A stretch of DNA of 41,183 bases, from NCBI RefSeq assembly GCF_002979455.1, contig NZ_PCOU01000038.1, forward strand, positions 1 to 41,183, given 5' to 3'. Shown one piece after another: positions 31,427 through 39,145 of the stretch (positions within the stretch are counted from its first letter, which is position 1; the number at the start of each line of letters is the position of its first letter). Position numbers and translations under genes: made by a program. Under the pieces are notes generated by a model. The model ran no database searches. It was not told where the DNA came from and worked only from the letters and a program-made list of their open reading frames with translations. The stretch is from Chryseobacterium sp. MYb7 (GTDB lineage: Bacteria; Bacteroidota; Bacteroidia; Flavobacteriales; Weeksellaceae).

Positions 31427-32090
31427 ATACGACGAAATCTTCCGGGATATTAAGGAAGAAAAAATGGACTGGAGTTTTGAAGACTTTCTTCAGACTGCAG
31501 AAGGTGCGGAACCTGAACAGAATACTGCACCTGTTATTCCATTGCAAGAAAAGAAAAAGCCTTCCTTTCCTAAATGGTTCTGGATGGCCGCCAGTGTGAT
31601 GCTTATTTTTAGTATAGGATTGTTTTTTAATTATAATAATTCCGGTACAACAGATGCACAGGACCAAGAAAAACTGGTAAAAGACGAGATCTTAAAACAG
31701 AAGTCAGGATTTATGGAAGAAAACAATGATCACCAGGAACAAGTAGCAGTAAATCATACTGATTCTATTTCCGGAGTGAAAAAAGATTCAGTTTTCCAGG
31801 AAAATCAGGTGGCAGAAAAAGATGTAATGGACGAAATCCTGCCCAAAAGAGGAAGACTGAAAAAAGAAAGAAAACCCAGATATGTTGATAATTCTTCCTT
31901 CCCGAATAAAAATTTAAATGATTCTGCAGTAGCATACAATGACTCTTATGTAATTGTAAACGGAAAAAGAATCAGTAGTGAAAAAGAAGCCCTGGATGTT
32001 ACAAGATACTCCTTTATGAAATTAGGAAGTGAGTTTAAAAAAACAGTAGCATCTTCTCAAAAAAATGAAAATCTTGACAGCGAATACTAA
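31401..32090 (+). CDS. Membrane protein, probable anti-sigma factor of the ECF operon
   Basis: A 229-residue protein. About 55 cytosolic N-terminal residues (MKKDQLQDKYDEIFRDIKEEKMDWSFEDFLQ) could form the sigma-binding helices. A single transmembrane helix lies at about 59-77 (WFWMAASVMLIFSIGLFF), followed by a low-complexity charged periplasmic part ending with VIVNGKRISSEKEALDVTRYSFMKLGSEFKKTV. No zinc-binding HxxxCxxC of ZAS-type anti-sigma factors is present. The 26-bp overlap with the sigma gene supports the anti-sigma call, which rests on position and topology, not on a recognised domain. Confidence 0.75.
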   Translation: MKKDQLQDKYDEIFRDIKEEKMDWSFEDFLQTAEGAEPEQNTAPVIPLQEKKKPSFPKWFWMAASVMLIFSIGLFFNYNNSGTTDAQDQEKLVKDEILKQKSGFMEENNDHQEQVAVNHTDSISGVKKDSVFQENQVAEKDVMDEILPKRGRLKKERKPRYVDNSSFPNKNLNDSAVAYNDSYVIVNGKRISSEKEALDVTRYSFMKLGSEFKKTVASSQKNENLDSEY

Positions 32091-32106
32091 AAATCAGAAC
32101 AATCCC

Positions 32107-33393
32107 ATGAAAAAAATATTTTTTATAATAGCCATAATGCTAAGCAGCTTTGCAACTTATTCTGCACAGACTGAGAAATTGGATAAGCTTTTTCAGGATT
32201 TTGAAAAAAATGGAAGAGTAACATCTATCAACATCAAGAAGCCAATGTTCAAACTATTGAATACCATTGATGTGAATGATGCTTATATTGGAAAAATAAA
32301 ACCTATCTTGAATGAGGTAGATGGTCTTAAAATTCTGATTATCCCTAAAATCACTTTCCCAGACCGTTTAAAAGATGAGAATCTTGCCAATATAAAAATG
32401 AATGAAGATAAGACAGAAAGAGTGAACAAAGCTTTAAAGTCTCTTAACTTCAATGAACTGATGTCCATGAGCAGTGATGGAACCTCTATGAAGTTCCTGG
32501 CTGAAGAAGAAAGAGATAATTATCTGGAAAATCTTGTTTTCAACGTTGATTCCAAGGAAGAGAATATTATTTTTATTCTCAACGGAAAAATGAAATTATC
32601 AGATGTCAATAAAATCATTAATTCTGGTGAAACAAGTACTTCTACTATGACTAGTACCACGAGAAGCAGCCTTACATCAGATAATATTTCTTCTTACCTG
32701 AACGGAGATAACAGAAATGTAGGTGAATTCTCAAAAATAGATGCCAGCGTTGGGGTAAATGTTACCTTCAAACAGGAAAATACAAGAAGTGTAAAAGTAA
32801 TCGCTGATGCGGATAAGCTTCAATACGTTATCACTAAAGTAGAAAACGGAGTGTTGAGAATATATGTAGACAATAAAGGCGTTCGAAATCTGAGATTTAA
32901 AAACCTGAACGTTAATGTTTCTGCCCCTAGAATTGACGCTATAAAAACATCATCAGGCAGTGTATTTACAGCAGTAAATCCAGTTACAGAAAAAAATATG
33001 GCAATTGAAGCAGAATCTGGTTCTATTATTAAAGGAACTTTCAATGTGGATCAGACAGCTGCAGTGGCCGTGAGTTCAGGTTCTGTAATGGATGTGGATA
33101 TTAAAACACCCAACCTGGCATTGGATATTTCCAGTGGTGCAAGCATTAGCTTATCAGGAGAAGCTGCTTCTGCGGTGATTGATATAAGCAGTGGAGCATC
33201 CTGTAAAGCGGATGATCTTAAGATCGGTACAGCAGTAGTAGAATCTACTTCGGGGGCAAGTCTTTCCTTGCTGGTAACAGATAAACTGAAAGTAGGCGTT
33301 TCATCAGGAGCCGCTGTAAAATTGAGAGGAAATCCTGAACTGGATGCTAAAGTAGATAAAGTGTCCGGAGGAAGCTTTAGACAAATCAAATAA
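32107..33393 (+). CDS. Secreted DUF4252-GIN (DUF2807) two-domain protein
   Basis: The start is moved from 32065 to the ATG at 32107, which begins a normal signal peptide (MKKIFFIIAIMLSSFATYSA). The product is 428 residues. About 20-175 are a DUF4252 domain (LDKLFQDFEKNGRVTSINIKKPMFKLL ... IIFILNGKMKLSDVNKIIN). About 205-428 are a GIN/DUF2807 head domain (FSKIDASVGVNVTFKQENTRSVKVIADADKLQYVITKVENGVLRIYVD), with a beta-helix of repeating SSG(S/A) turns: TSSGSVF, ESGSII, SSGSVM, SSGASI, SSGASC, TSGASL, SSGAAV. GIN domains are found in Bacteroidota surface or periplasmic proteins of unknown role. It belongs to the ECF operon and is probably an envelope-stress output. Confidence 0.85.
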   Translation: MKKIFFIIAIMLSSFATYSAQTEKLDKLFQDFEKNGRVTSINIKKPMFKLLNTIDVNDAYIGKIKPILNEVDGLKILIIPKITFPDRLKDENLANIKMNEDKTERVNKALKSLNFNELMSMSSDGTSMKFLAEEERDNYLENLVFNVDSKEENIIFILNGKMKLSDVNKIINSGETSTSTMTSTTRSSLTSDNISSYLNGDNRNVGEFSKIDASVGVNVTFKQENTRSVKVIADADKLQYVITKVENGVLRIYVDNKGVRNLRFKNLNVNVSAPRIDAIKTSSGSVFTAVNPVTEKNMAIEAESGSIIKGTFNVDQTAAVAVSSGSVMDVDIKTPNLALDISSGASISLSGEAASAVIDISSGASCKADDLKIGTAVVESTSGASLSLLVTDKLKVGVSSGAAVKLRGNPELDAKVDKVSGGSFRQIK

Positions 33394-33404
33394 AAAACTA
33401 ACCT

Positions 33405-33908
33405 ATGAAGACTCTTAAACACATTTTTCTCACTATTCTGGCAATAGGATTGTTTCAGTCATGTATTGTTTCAGAAAAACCGAATATAGATTTTTTCCAG
33501 AATTCAAAATATGATTTCAAGGGAGCACAGTTTGCCAGTATTAATGTACCTATGGTTTTGGCTAAATCTTATATTAAGAAAGCCCTGAGAGAAGAAGGAG
33601 AAAGTGAAGAGACCATAGATCTTGTTAAAAAGGCTTCCAAAATAAAAGTACTTACCGTAACCAACGGAAGCAAAGAAATGCTAAATGATTACGCCCAGTT
33701 TTTGAATAATAACCATTATGAAGAATGGGCCAGTATAAAACATGAAGGAGACGATATCAACATACGCGTAAAACAGGATGGAGAGATTATTAAAAATATG
33801 CTGATTACCGTAGGTTCCAAAAAGAATGAAATGGTGTTTGTAGATGTGAAAGGGAATTTTACTGCCAATGATATTTCAAAAATGATCAATTCTGTTTCGG
33901 ATAAATAA
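33405..33908 (+). CDS. DUF4252 lipoprotein
   Basis: A 167-residue protein with a lipobox signal (LAIGLFQSC, Cys20) and a single DUF4252 domain. The pattern ASINVPMVLAKSYIKKAL ... ASKIKVLTVTNGSKEMLNDYAQFLNNNHYEEWASIKHEGDDINIRVKQDGEIIKNMLITVGSKKNEMVFVDVKGNFTANDISKMIN parallels the N-terminal half of the preceding protein (including the ending DxxKxIN). The operon therefore encodes two DUF4252 proteins, one soluble and fused to GIN and one lipid-anchored. The gap to the previous gene is 11 bp. The biochemical role of the family is not known. Confidence 0.85.
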   Translation: MKTLKHIFLTILAIGLFQSCIVSEKPNIDFFQNSKYDFKGAQFASINVPMVLAKSYIKKALREEGESEETIDLVKKASKIKVLTVTNGSKEMLNDYAQFLNNNHYEEWASIKHEGDDINIRVKQDGEIIKNMLITVGSKKNEMVFVDVKGNFTANDISKMINSVSDK

Positions 33909-33931
33909 TCACAACTTTAAATATTTAAAGC

Positions 33932-34636
33932 ATGGAAAAGTTAATAAGAGAAGTTCGTATCCTTAAAATTTATGCCGTTGTACTTACCATACTATGTGCC
34001 ATGTTTTTCTTCCTTGCATTTAAAAATCAGTCTTCCAACGAACGTTTTAAAGAAATAGATGTAGAACGTATCAATATCGTTGAGAAAGACGGAACACTAA
34101 AGATGGTCATTAGTAACAAAGAACGCCAACACCCCGGTTTGGTGAACCATAAAGAACTGAAACCCCGCGAGAGAGAAGCAGGACTTATTTTCTTCAATTC
34201 CATGGGAGATGAATGCGGAGGTCTTGTATATGATGGCAATGAAAAAGAATCCGGAATGGTGTATTCTGTAGATCAGAGAAACACAGATCAGATCATGCAG
34301 CTTCAGTATTTTGAAGGATCCGGACAAGATAAAAACAGAGTATATGGATTAAAACTTTGGGACCGCCCAGATGATTTTCCACTGGAAGATATTATTAAGT
34401 TTGAAGACTCTCTGAAAAAATTAAATGACCCGGCTGCAAGTAAAAAAGCCTATGCAAAACTTAGAGAAGAAGGAAAACTTACCAATGAACGCTTCTTTGC
34501 TGGTAAAACTGCCACTGGTGATGTAGGGATCTTTATCCGAGATACCAAAGGAAAGGTAAGATTAAAACTATACGTTGATAAAAATAATCAAACCCATATT
34601 GAGAATCTTGATGAAAGTGGAAACCCTGTCAAATAA
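33932..34636 (+). CDS. N-terminally membrane-anchored protein of unknown function
   Basis: A 234-residue protein with one N-terminal transmembrane helix (about 12-30, IYAVVLTILCAMFFFLAF) and a beta-rich external part. That part has two similar segments: VERINIVEKDGTLKMVISN early and VGIFIRDTKGKVRLKLYVDKNN late, the pattern of a repeated beta-sheet with a D-x-x-G-x-x-R/K-L turn. Conserved-looking stretches include EREAGLIFFNSMGDECGGLVYDG. Similar proteins are widespread and unnamed in Bacteroidota. It is the last gene of the ECF operon by spacing (23 bp); the next gene has its own promoter. Confidence 0.72.
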   Translation: MEKLIREVRILKIYAVVLTILCAMFFFLAFKNQSSNERFKEIDVERINIVEKDGTLKMVISNKERQHPGLVNHKELKPREREAGLIFFNSMGDECGGLVYDGNEKESGMVYSVDQRNTDQIMQLQYFEGSGQDKNRVYGLKLWDRPDDFPLEDIIKFEDSLKKLNDPAASKKAYAKLREEGKLTNERFFAGKTATGDVGIFIRDTKGKVRLKLYVDKNNQTHIENLDESGNPVK

Positions 34637-34780
34637 ACCATTCATGTTCATTATTTAATAAATAACTAAAGTAGTTTCATACTTATTCAATTATTTTGTA
34701 TCGTAACCGTTCTGACAAAAGAACGGTTTTTCGATTTAAGTTATTGATTATTAAATTTTATTTAAACTATTAAAAAGGAT

Positions 34781-34811
34781 TTTCATATCTCACCAAAATA
34801 ACCTAATTTTG
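34781..34811 (+). promoter_or_regulatory. Promoter of guaB
   Basis: -7 box TAATTTTG (34804-34811), with TTTC (34781-34784) 19 bp upstream as an imperfect -33. The start codon follows 14 nt after the -7 box. No 11-bp TTAA array is found at the matching position. Confidence 0.6.
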
Positions 34812-34825
34812 CAAAGAAAGTAAAG

Positions 34826-36286
34826 ATGTCTATTCATAACAAAATTGTAGAGACAGCCATCACTTTCGATGACGTTCTTCTAGTCCCTTCTTATTCAGAA
34901 GTTTTACCTAACCAGGTTTCATTAAAATCAAGACTTACCGACAAAATCACGCTGAATGTTCCGATAGTTTCCGCTGCGATGGACACTGTTACTGAAGCTG
35001 ATCTGGCTATTGCTCTGGCAAGAGTTGGAGGGTTAGGATTTATCCACAAAAACATGACGATCGCTGAGCAGGCTGCTCAGGTAAACCGTGTGAAGCGTTC
35101 CGAAAACGGAATGATCTCAGATCCGGTTACATTATCTAAAGATCATACTTTAGGTGAAGCTAGAGATCTTATGTCACGATATAAGATTTCAGGACTTCCC
35201 GTGGTAGATCCTAATAATGTTCTGATCGGAATTATTACCAATAGAGATGTAAAATATCAGGAAAATCTTGATATGAAAGTTGAAGAGATCATGACCAAAG
35301 AAAATCTGATCACTTCCGACAAAAACACCAACCTTGAAAAGGCAAAAGAAATCCTTCTTAAAAACAGAGTTGAAAAACTTCCTATCGTTGATAAAGACAA
35401 TAAACTTGTAGGTTTAATTACCATCAAGGATATTGATAATCAATTGGAGTACCCGAATGCTAATAAAGACGAAAATGGTCGTCTTATCGTAGGTGCAGGA
35501 GTAGGAGTAGGAGAAGATACATTGACGAGAATTGAGGCTTTGGTAAAAGCAGGAGTTGATATTGTTGCCATAGATTCTGCGCACGGTCACTCTAAAGGAG
35601 TTTTAGATAAAATTTCTGAAATCAGAAAAGCATATCCGAACCTTGATATTGTAGGAGGAAATATCGTAACTGCAGATGCTGCTAAAGATCTTATTGCAGC
35701 AGGAGCAAACGTATTAAAAGTAGGAGTAGGACCTGGATCTATCTGTACAACCAGAGTAGTTGCCGGAGTAGGAGTTCCTCAGCTATCCGCAATCTATAAC
35801 GTATACGAATATGCTAAATCTCAGAATGTAGCTGTAATTGGTGATGGTGGTATCAAACTTTCAGGAGATATCGTTAAAGCAATTGCCAGTGGAGCAGGTG
35901 CAGTAATGTTAGGTTCACTTTTAGCAGGTACAGATGAAGCTCCGGGAGAAGAAATTATTTTCCAGGGGAGAAAATTCAAATCTTACCAGGGAATGGGAAG
36001 CCTTTCAGCAATGAAGAGAGGTGGTAAAGAAAGATATTTCCAGAGTGAAGCTAAAAAATTCGTTCCTGAAGGAATTGAAGGAAGAGTTCCCCACAAAGGA
36101 AAATTGGAAGATGTGATCTTCCAGTTGACTGGAGGTTTGAGAGCTGGTATGGGATACTGTGGAGCAAAAGATATTGAAACGCTTCAGAGAGATTCCAAAT
36201 TAGTAATGATTACTGGAAGCGGATTGAAAGAGTCTCACCCGCATGATGTAATTATCACACAGGAAGCTCCGAATTATTCTTTATAA
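34826..36286 (+). CDS. guaB: Inosine-5'-monophosphate dehydrogenase
   Basis: This 486-residue cytosolic enzyme oxidises IMP to XMP with NAD+, the committed step of GMP synthesis. The order is catalytic barrel half 1 (TFDDVLLVPSYSEVLP, SAAMDTVTEADLAIALARVGGLGFIHKNM), two CBS domains at about 95-205 (ISDPVTLSKDHTLGEARDLM, MTKENLITSDKNTNLEKAKEIL), then barrel half 2 with VGPGSICTTR holding catalytic Cys307, GDGGIKLSGDIVKAIASGAGAVMLGSLLAGTDEAPGE and YQGMGSLSAM. The length is standard (about 490). It has its own promoter and terminator. CBS domains in this family bind purine nucleotides and tune activity. Confidence 0.98.
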   Translation: MSIHNKIVETAITFDDVLLVPSYSEVLPNQVSLKSRLTDKITLNVPIVSAAMDTVTEADLAIALARVGGLGFIHKNMTIAEQAAQVNRVKRSENGMISDPVTLSKDHTLGEARDLMSRYKISGLPVVDPNNVLIGIITNRDVKYQENLDMKVEEIMTKENLITSDKNTNLEKAKEILLKNRVEKLPIVDKDNKLVGLITIKDIDNQLEYPNANKDENGRLIVGAGVGVGEDTLTRIEALVKAGVDIVAIDSAHGHSKGVLDKISEIRKAYPNLDIVGGNIVTADAAKDLIAAGANVLKVGVGPGSICTTRVVAGVGVPQLSAIYNVYEYAKSQNVAVIGDGGIKLSGDIVKAIASGAGAVMLGSLLAGTDEAPGEEIIFQGRKFKSYQGMGSLSAMKRGGKERYFQSEAKKFVPEGIEGRVPHKGKLEDVIFQLTGGLRAGMGYCGAKDIETLQRDSKLVMITGSGLKESHPHDVIITQEAPNYSL

Positions 36287-36307
36287 AAATTAAGAAATAT
36301 TCAATAT

Positions 36308-36342
36308 AAAATGTCCCCATTGGATTGGGGACATTTTTTTTA
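36308..36342 (+). terminator. Terminator of guaB
   Basis: Arms AAATGTCCCC (36309-36318) and GGGGACATTT (36327-36336), perfect 10-bp stem, 8-nt loop, followed by a T-run. Confidence 0.9.
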
Positions 36343-36395
36343 TTCTGTTTCAAAAATTCCGAAAGCTATAACGGTTTATTCCTTTTGAGAAAAGG

Positions 36396-37088
36396 TTATT
36401 TTTTAACGAATTTAAACTGATGAGTCTGAAAATTTCGGGTGCTGATTTTCAATACATATCCACCAGGAACGAGTTGTGAAACATCAACCTTCGAATCAAA
36501 CGCTTCAGATTTTACAAGACGGCCGTCAATATTATAAATCTGGATAGACAGTCCGTCATCAATACCTGAAATACGGATAAAATCTGTTACAGGATTAGGG
36601 AAAATCTGGATTTTATTTTTCGAAAATTCTGAGGTCCCTAATGTTGAACTCTGCACATCACCGGTCATGGTAGAATTTACCGCGGTAAGATTTCCGCCGC
36701 ATTGTCCGCTTGTAGCTGTTGTATTCTCTATCCATGTTCCGACAGTATTACCCGGAGGGATTGGGATTGAGTTATTTCCTGTCGAATTGTAATAGATTAA
36801 AGCCGGATTGGCAAAAGTTCCATTTCCATCATCAGCAATAAATTCCCATCTTGTAAGAGTATTGTTCCACTGGATTTTAAATTCGCAGGTTCCTAATCCA
36901 CCACAATCTTGCCCACCATCAATAGGAGTAGTCATATAGATATTCTTATTAAAGGCATCTACCCCTGTTTTGTTAAATACATAAGTATTAGGAGGGCTGC
37001 TAAACAGATTAGGACATCCGGTAAAAGTTATTGTCTGCGCAAAAGCTGAGCTTCCCAGGGCAAGACATACTAAGTAAAGAATTTTCAT
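36396..37088 (-). CDS. Secreted protein with a C-terminal T9SS type A sorting domain
   Basis: The start is set at the ATG at 37086-37088, which gives a signal peptide (MKILYLVCLALGSSAFAQ). The longer frame to 37136 overlaps the upstream gene. The product is 230 residues. The middle part is a Cys-containing beta domain (TFTGCPNLFSSPPNTYVFNKTGVDAFNKNIYM ... WNNTLTRWEFIADDGNG) of unknown function. The last about 75 residues are a type IX secretion sorting domain: IQIFPNPVTDFIRI, IQIYNIDGRLV, VDVSQLVPGGYVLKI, FKFVKK. It should be exported across the outer membrane and possibly attached to A-LPS. It follows the tail-collar gene with a 5-bp gap, so the two are co-transcribed. Confidence 0.85.
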   Translation of the reverse strand: MKILYLVCLALGSSAFAQTITFTGCPNLFSSPPNTYVFNKTGVDAFNKNIYMTTPIDGGQDCGGLGTCEFKIQWNNTLTRWEFIADDGNGTFANPALIYYNSTGNNSIPIPPGNTVGTWIENTTATSGQCGGNLTAVNSTMTGDVQSSTLGTSEFSKNKIQIFPNPVTDFIRISGIDDGLSIQIYNIDGRLVKSEAFDSKVDVSQLVPGGYVLKISTRNFQTHQFKFVKK

Positions 37089-37093
37089 AGCTG

Positions 37094-37687
37094 TTAGTTT
37101 TGTGATGGAAATACTCCCACTAATGAAATAATACATTTCAATGTAATAAACGGAGGTCTGTTTTCATGGGGCTGGCTTCCGCCGGTGTTGTTTATCATTG
37201 TACTCTTCATAGTAGTATTTGCCGCTGCATCAGAATACTCTTTGTCCAGAACTTTGGTATCTGCCGGAAGACTGTTGGTAGGAGAATTTTGATTTCCCTC
37301 AGTAGTTACTGCATTTACCGTATGGCTATGTGCCGGCATTTGTGTTACCAATAATGTTACACTTTCAGTGCCTCCGGTCTGTCCCATGGTGTATGTAGTA
37401 GGGCCTCCCGGAGCCTGTCCGTTATGAACAAGTACTCTTCCTCTCATATCCGGCAGAGCAAAAGTGGTTGTTCCGTTTCCTCCATAAGTAGTTCCCAGGA
37501 GTGAAAAAAGGGCTGTGTTTTGTGCAATAGACAGAAGTTGTCCGTCACATGATGCCCAGTTTTTAGGAACAAAATTATAAGGAACAAAAGCAATTTGACC
37601 TAAAAATGGTTCCGATGCCTGAGCTTTTAAGGAAGGAGTGAATGCACTGCTGATTAGCAATGTACATGCAATAAATAAGTTTTTCAT
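37094..37687 (-). CDS. Secreted phage tail collar-domain protein (microcystin-dependent-protein type)
   Basis: A 197-residue protein. The signal peptide is MKNLFIACTLLISSAFTPSL (then KAQA). It is followed by a tail-collar domain with all hallmarks: EPFLGQIAFVPYNFVPKNWASCDGQLL, QNTALFSLLGTTYGGNG, TTFALPDMRGRVLVHNG, MGQTGGTESVTLLVTQMPAHSHTVNA and a C-terminal ENRPPFITLKCIISL. Tail-collar proteins without a signal are phage or contractile-injection fibre parts. Here a Sec signal is fused and no other phage genes are near, so it is a domesticated exported form. The next gene carries a T9SS sorting tail while this protein has none, which may point to a surface partner. Confidence 0.9.
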   Translation of the reverse strand: MKNLFIACTLLISSAFTPSLKAQASEPFLGQIAFVPYNFVPKNWASCDGQLLSIAQNTALFSLLGTTYGGNGTTTFALPDMRGRVLVHNGQAPGGPTTYTMGQTGGTESVTLLVTQMPAHSHTVNAVTTEGNQNSPTNSLPADTKVLDKEYSDAAANTTMKSTMINNTGGSQPHENRPPFITLKCIISLVGVFPSQN

Positions 37688-37745
37688 GATGACAAGGTTT
37701 TAAGTAGTATAAATTTATAAAATATTTTACATAAAACGTTTATAA

Positions 37746-37778
37746 ATAAAAAAACCTTTCATTATATAATGAAAGGTT
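37746..37778 (-). terminator. Terminator of the DUF4407 gene
   Basis: A 26-bp perfect palindrome (37753-37778, arms AACCTTTCATTAT / ATAATGAAAGGTT) is followed on the minus strand by a T-run (A-run at 37748-37754 on the plus strand). It lies about 70 bp after the DUF4407 stop. Confidence 0.75.
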
Positions 37779-37849
37779 AGATTTTATTAATTAAAATTTA
37801 CTTTTTTATAGTTTTTTTTCTCTAATGTATTACTCTTTTAAAATTAACT

Positions 37850-38920
37850 TTAATTTTTCAGATTATCCTTAAAATCCTCGATCCTGAAATCAGTCAAAGC
37901 ATTTCCTTTTTCAATTTTCTCTTTAGAGTAAAGCCTGAAATCATTTTCTGTTTTTTCCAGAAGATAATCATAAGGTCCTATATGAGAAATTAGTTTTACC
38001 AATACCGGAGAAATTTCAAGACAGATAAATAATCCCATGATAAAAGAGGCTGCAAGTCCTATGATCGCAGAATTTTTTCCAAGCTCATCCAATGCCTGAA
38101 GTCTTGCCGCAAATCCATTGAATTTATCTTCAAAAGTCTCTGTAGATTTCCTTTCCGTTTCAAGGTTGGTATATACCTTAGAAATTTCTTTATCCAGATA
38201 CTCCAGTCTTGGAGCAGCCTGTTTCTGATAATTTTCCAGATCCTGTTTACGTTGTTCTTTTAATTCCTGTTTACGTTTGGCATTTGGTCCGTAGCCTTCT
38301 TTTCCACTGGTTAATCCAGATTGTTTTCCGAGAATTTCCTTTTCAAGCTCTACTGAAGCAGAATCATATGCTTTCTGGTACTGAGCAATTTTTCCGGAAA
38401 TTTGCTGTTTTTCTGTTTCGAAAGGTCCGCTTTGTTGAAGAATTCTTCCGTTCATTTCCCCTTGAAGCTGTTTTTTATTTCTTTGAATAATGGTATTCAG
38501 CTGCTTGTTTACCTCTTTCTCAAAAATTTTAAGCTCTAATGGTTTCGAAATAATGATCCCTAAAAATGTAGCAAGGATAAGACGCGGAATGGCCATTAGA
38601 ATCTGATTCCACCAGGTTCCTGTCTTTTTGATGGATGAAACAATATAGCGGTCAAGGTTAAAAATCATTAATCCCCATAGAACTCCAAAACCTACTGAAG
38701 TCCAGATATTATCAAATACCGTATACATGGCATAGCCTGCAGACAAAGTAGCAAATACCGCAGTGAAAAGCACGATCCCTCCAATTCCGGAAAATTTATT
38801 CCATTCACTCGGAGTCTTTCTTAAAATATGGATGTTCCCTCCGGAACATACCATCAGAAACTTTTGGAACCAGTTTATTGTATGAGTTCCTTGATTTATA
38901 GTTTGTTGGTTTGTTTTCAT
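37850..38920 (-). CDS. DUF4407 family membrane protein
   Basis: The start is set at the ATG at 38918-38920 because the upstream TTG (38938) lies inside the -7 box TACCTTTG (minus strand, 38943-38936). The product is 356 residues. Two or three transmembrane helices lie in the first 130 residues (FSGIGGIVLFTAVFATLSAGYAMYTV, WTSVGFGVLWGLMIFNLDRYIVSSI, IPRLILATFLGIIISKPL). A long charged coiled-coil segment (about 135-260, KEVNKQLNTIIQRNKKQLQGEM ... LEYLDKEISKVYTNLETERKS) follows, and a final helix at about 280-305 (NSAIIGLAASFIMGLFICLEISPVLVKLI). The YDYLLEKTEND ending fits DUF4407. The role is unknown; the coiled-coil domain between membrane helices suggests a scaffold or channel-like assembly. 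Confidence 0.88.
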   Translation of the reverse strand: MKTNQQTINQGTHTINWFQKFLMVCSGGNIHILRKTPSEWNKFSGIGGIVLFTAVFATLSAGYAMYTVFDNIWTSVGFGVLWGLMIFNLDRYIVSSIKKTGTWWNQILMAIPRLILATFLGIIISKPLELKIFEKEVNKQLNTIIQRNKKQLQGEMNGRILQQSGPFETEKQQISGKIAQYQKAYDSASVELEKEILGKQSGLTSGKEGYGPNAKRKQELKEQRKQDLENYQKQAAPRLEYLDKEISKVYTNLETERKSTETFEDKFNGFAARLQALDELGKNSAIIGLAASFIMGLFICLEISPVLVKLISHIGPYDYLLEKTENDFRLYSKEKIEKGNALTDFRIEDFKDNLKN

Positions 38921-39083
38921 AACTGAAAATTTATACAAAGGTAGTACTAAAAATCATACCAATGTAAAAGATAGTATTATGTTTTACCAAGTAATTGTTT
39001 ATTTTGTTACATTTTATTGTAAATCAGGTTTTTAATTTATTTTTTTGAAATTATAATAAAAAACAAAAATTTTCGCTTTGTGT

Positions 39084-39116
39084 TTTGAGTTTTTATCAAT
39101 TAAAATGATAATTTTG
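39084..39116 (+). promoter_or_regulatory. Promoter of the metalloprotease gene
   Basis: TTTG (39084-39087), 21 bp, TAATTTTG (39109-39116), a good Bacteroidota -33/-7 pair. The start codon is 29 nt further on. Confidence 0.7.
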
Positions 39117-39145
39117 CCGCGAATTAATTAATAGAAATTATATAA

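Noticed and set aside
37094..37687. Prophage or contractile injection remnant
   Set aside because: Only one collar-domain gene is present, it has a Sec signal, and its neighbours are chromosomal T9SS and membrane-protein genes.
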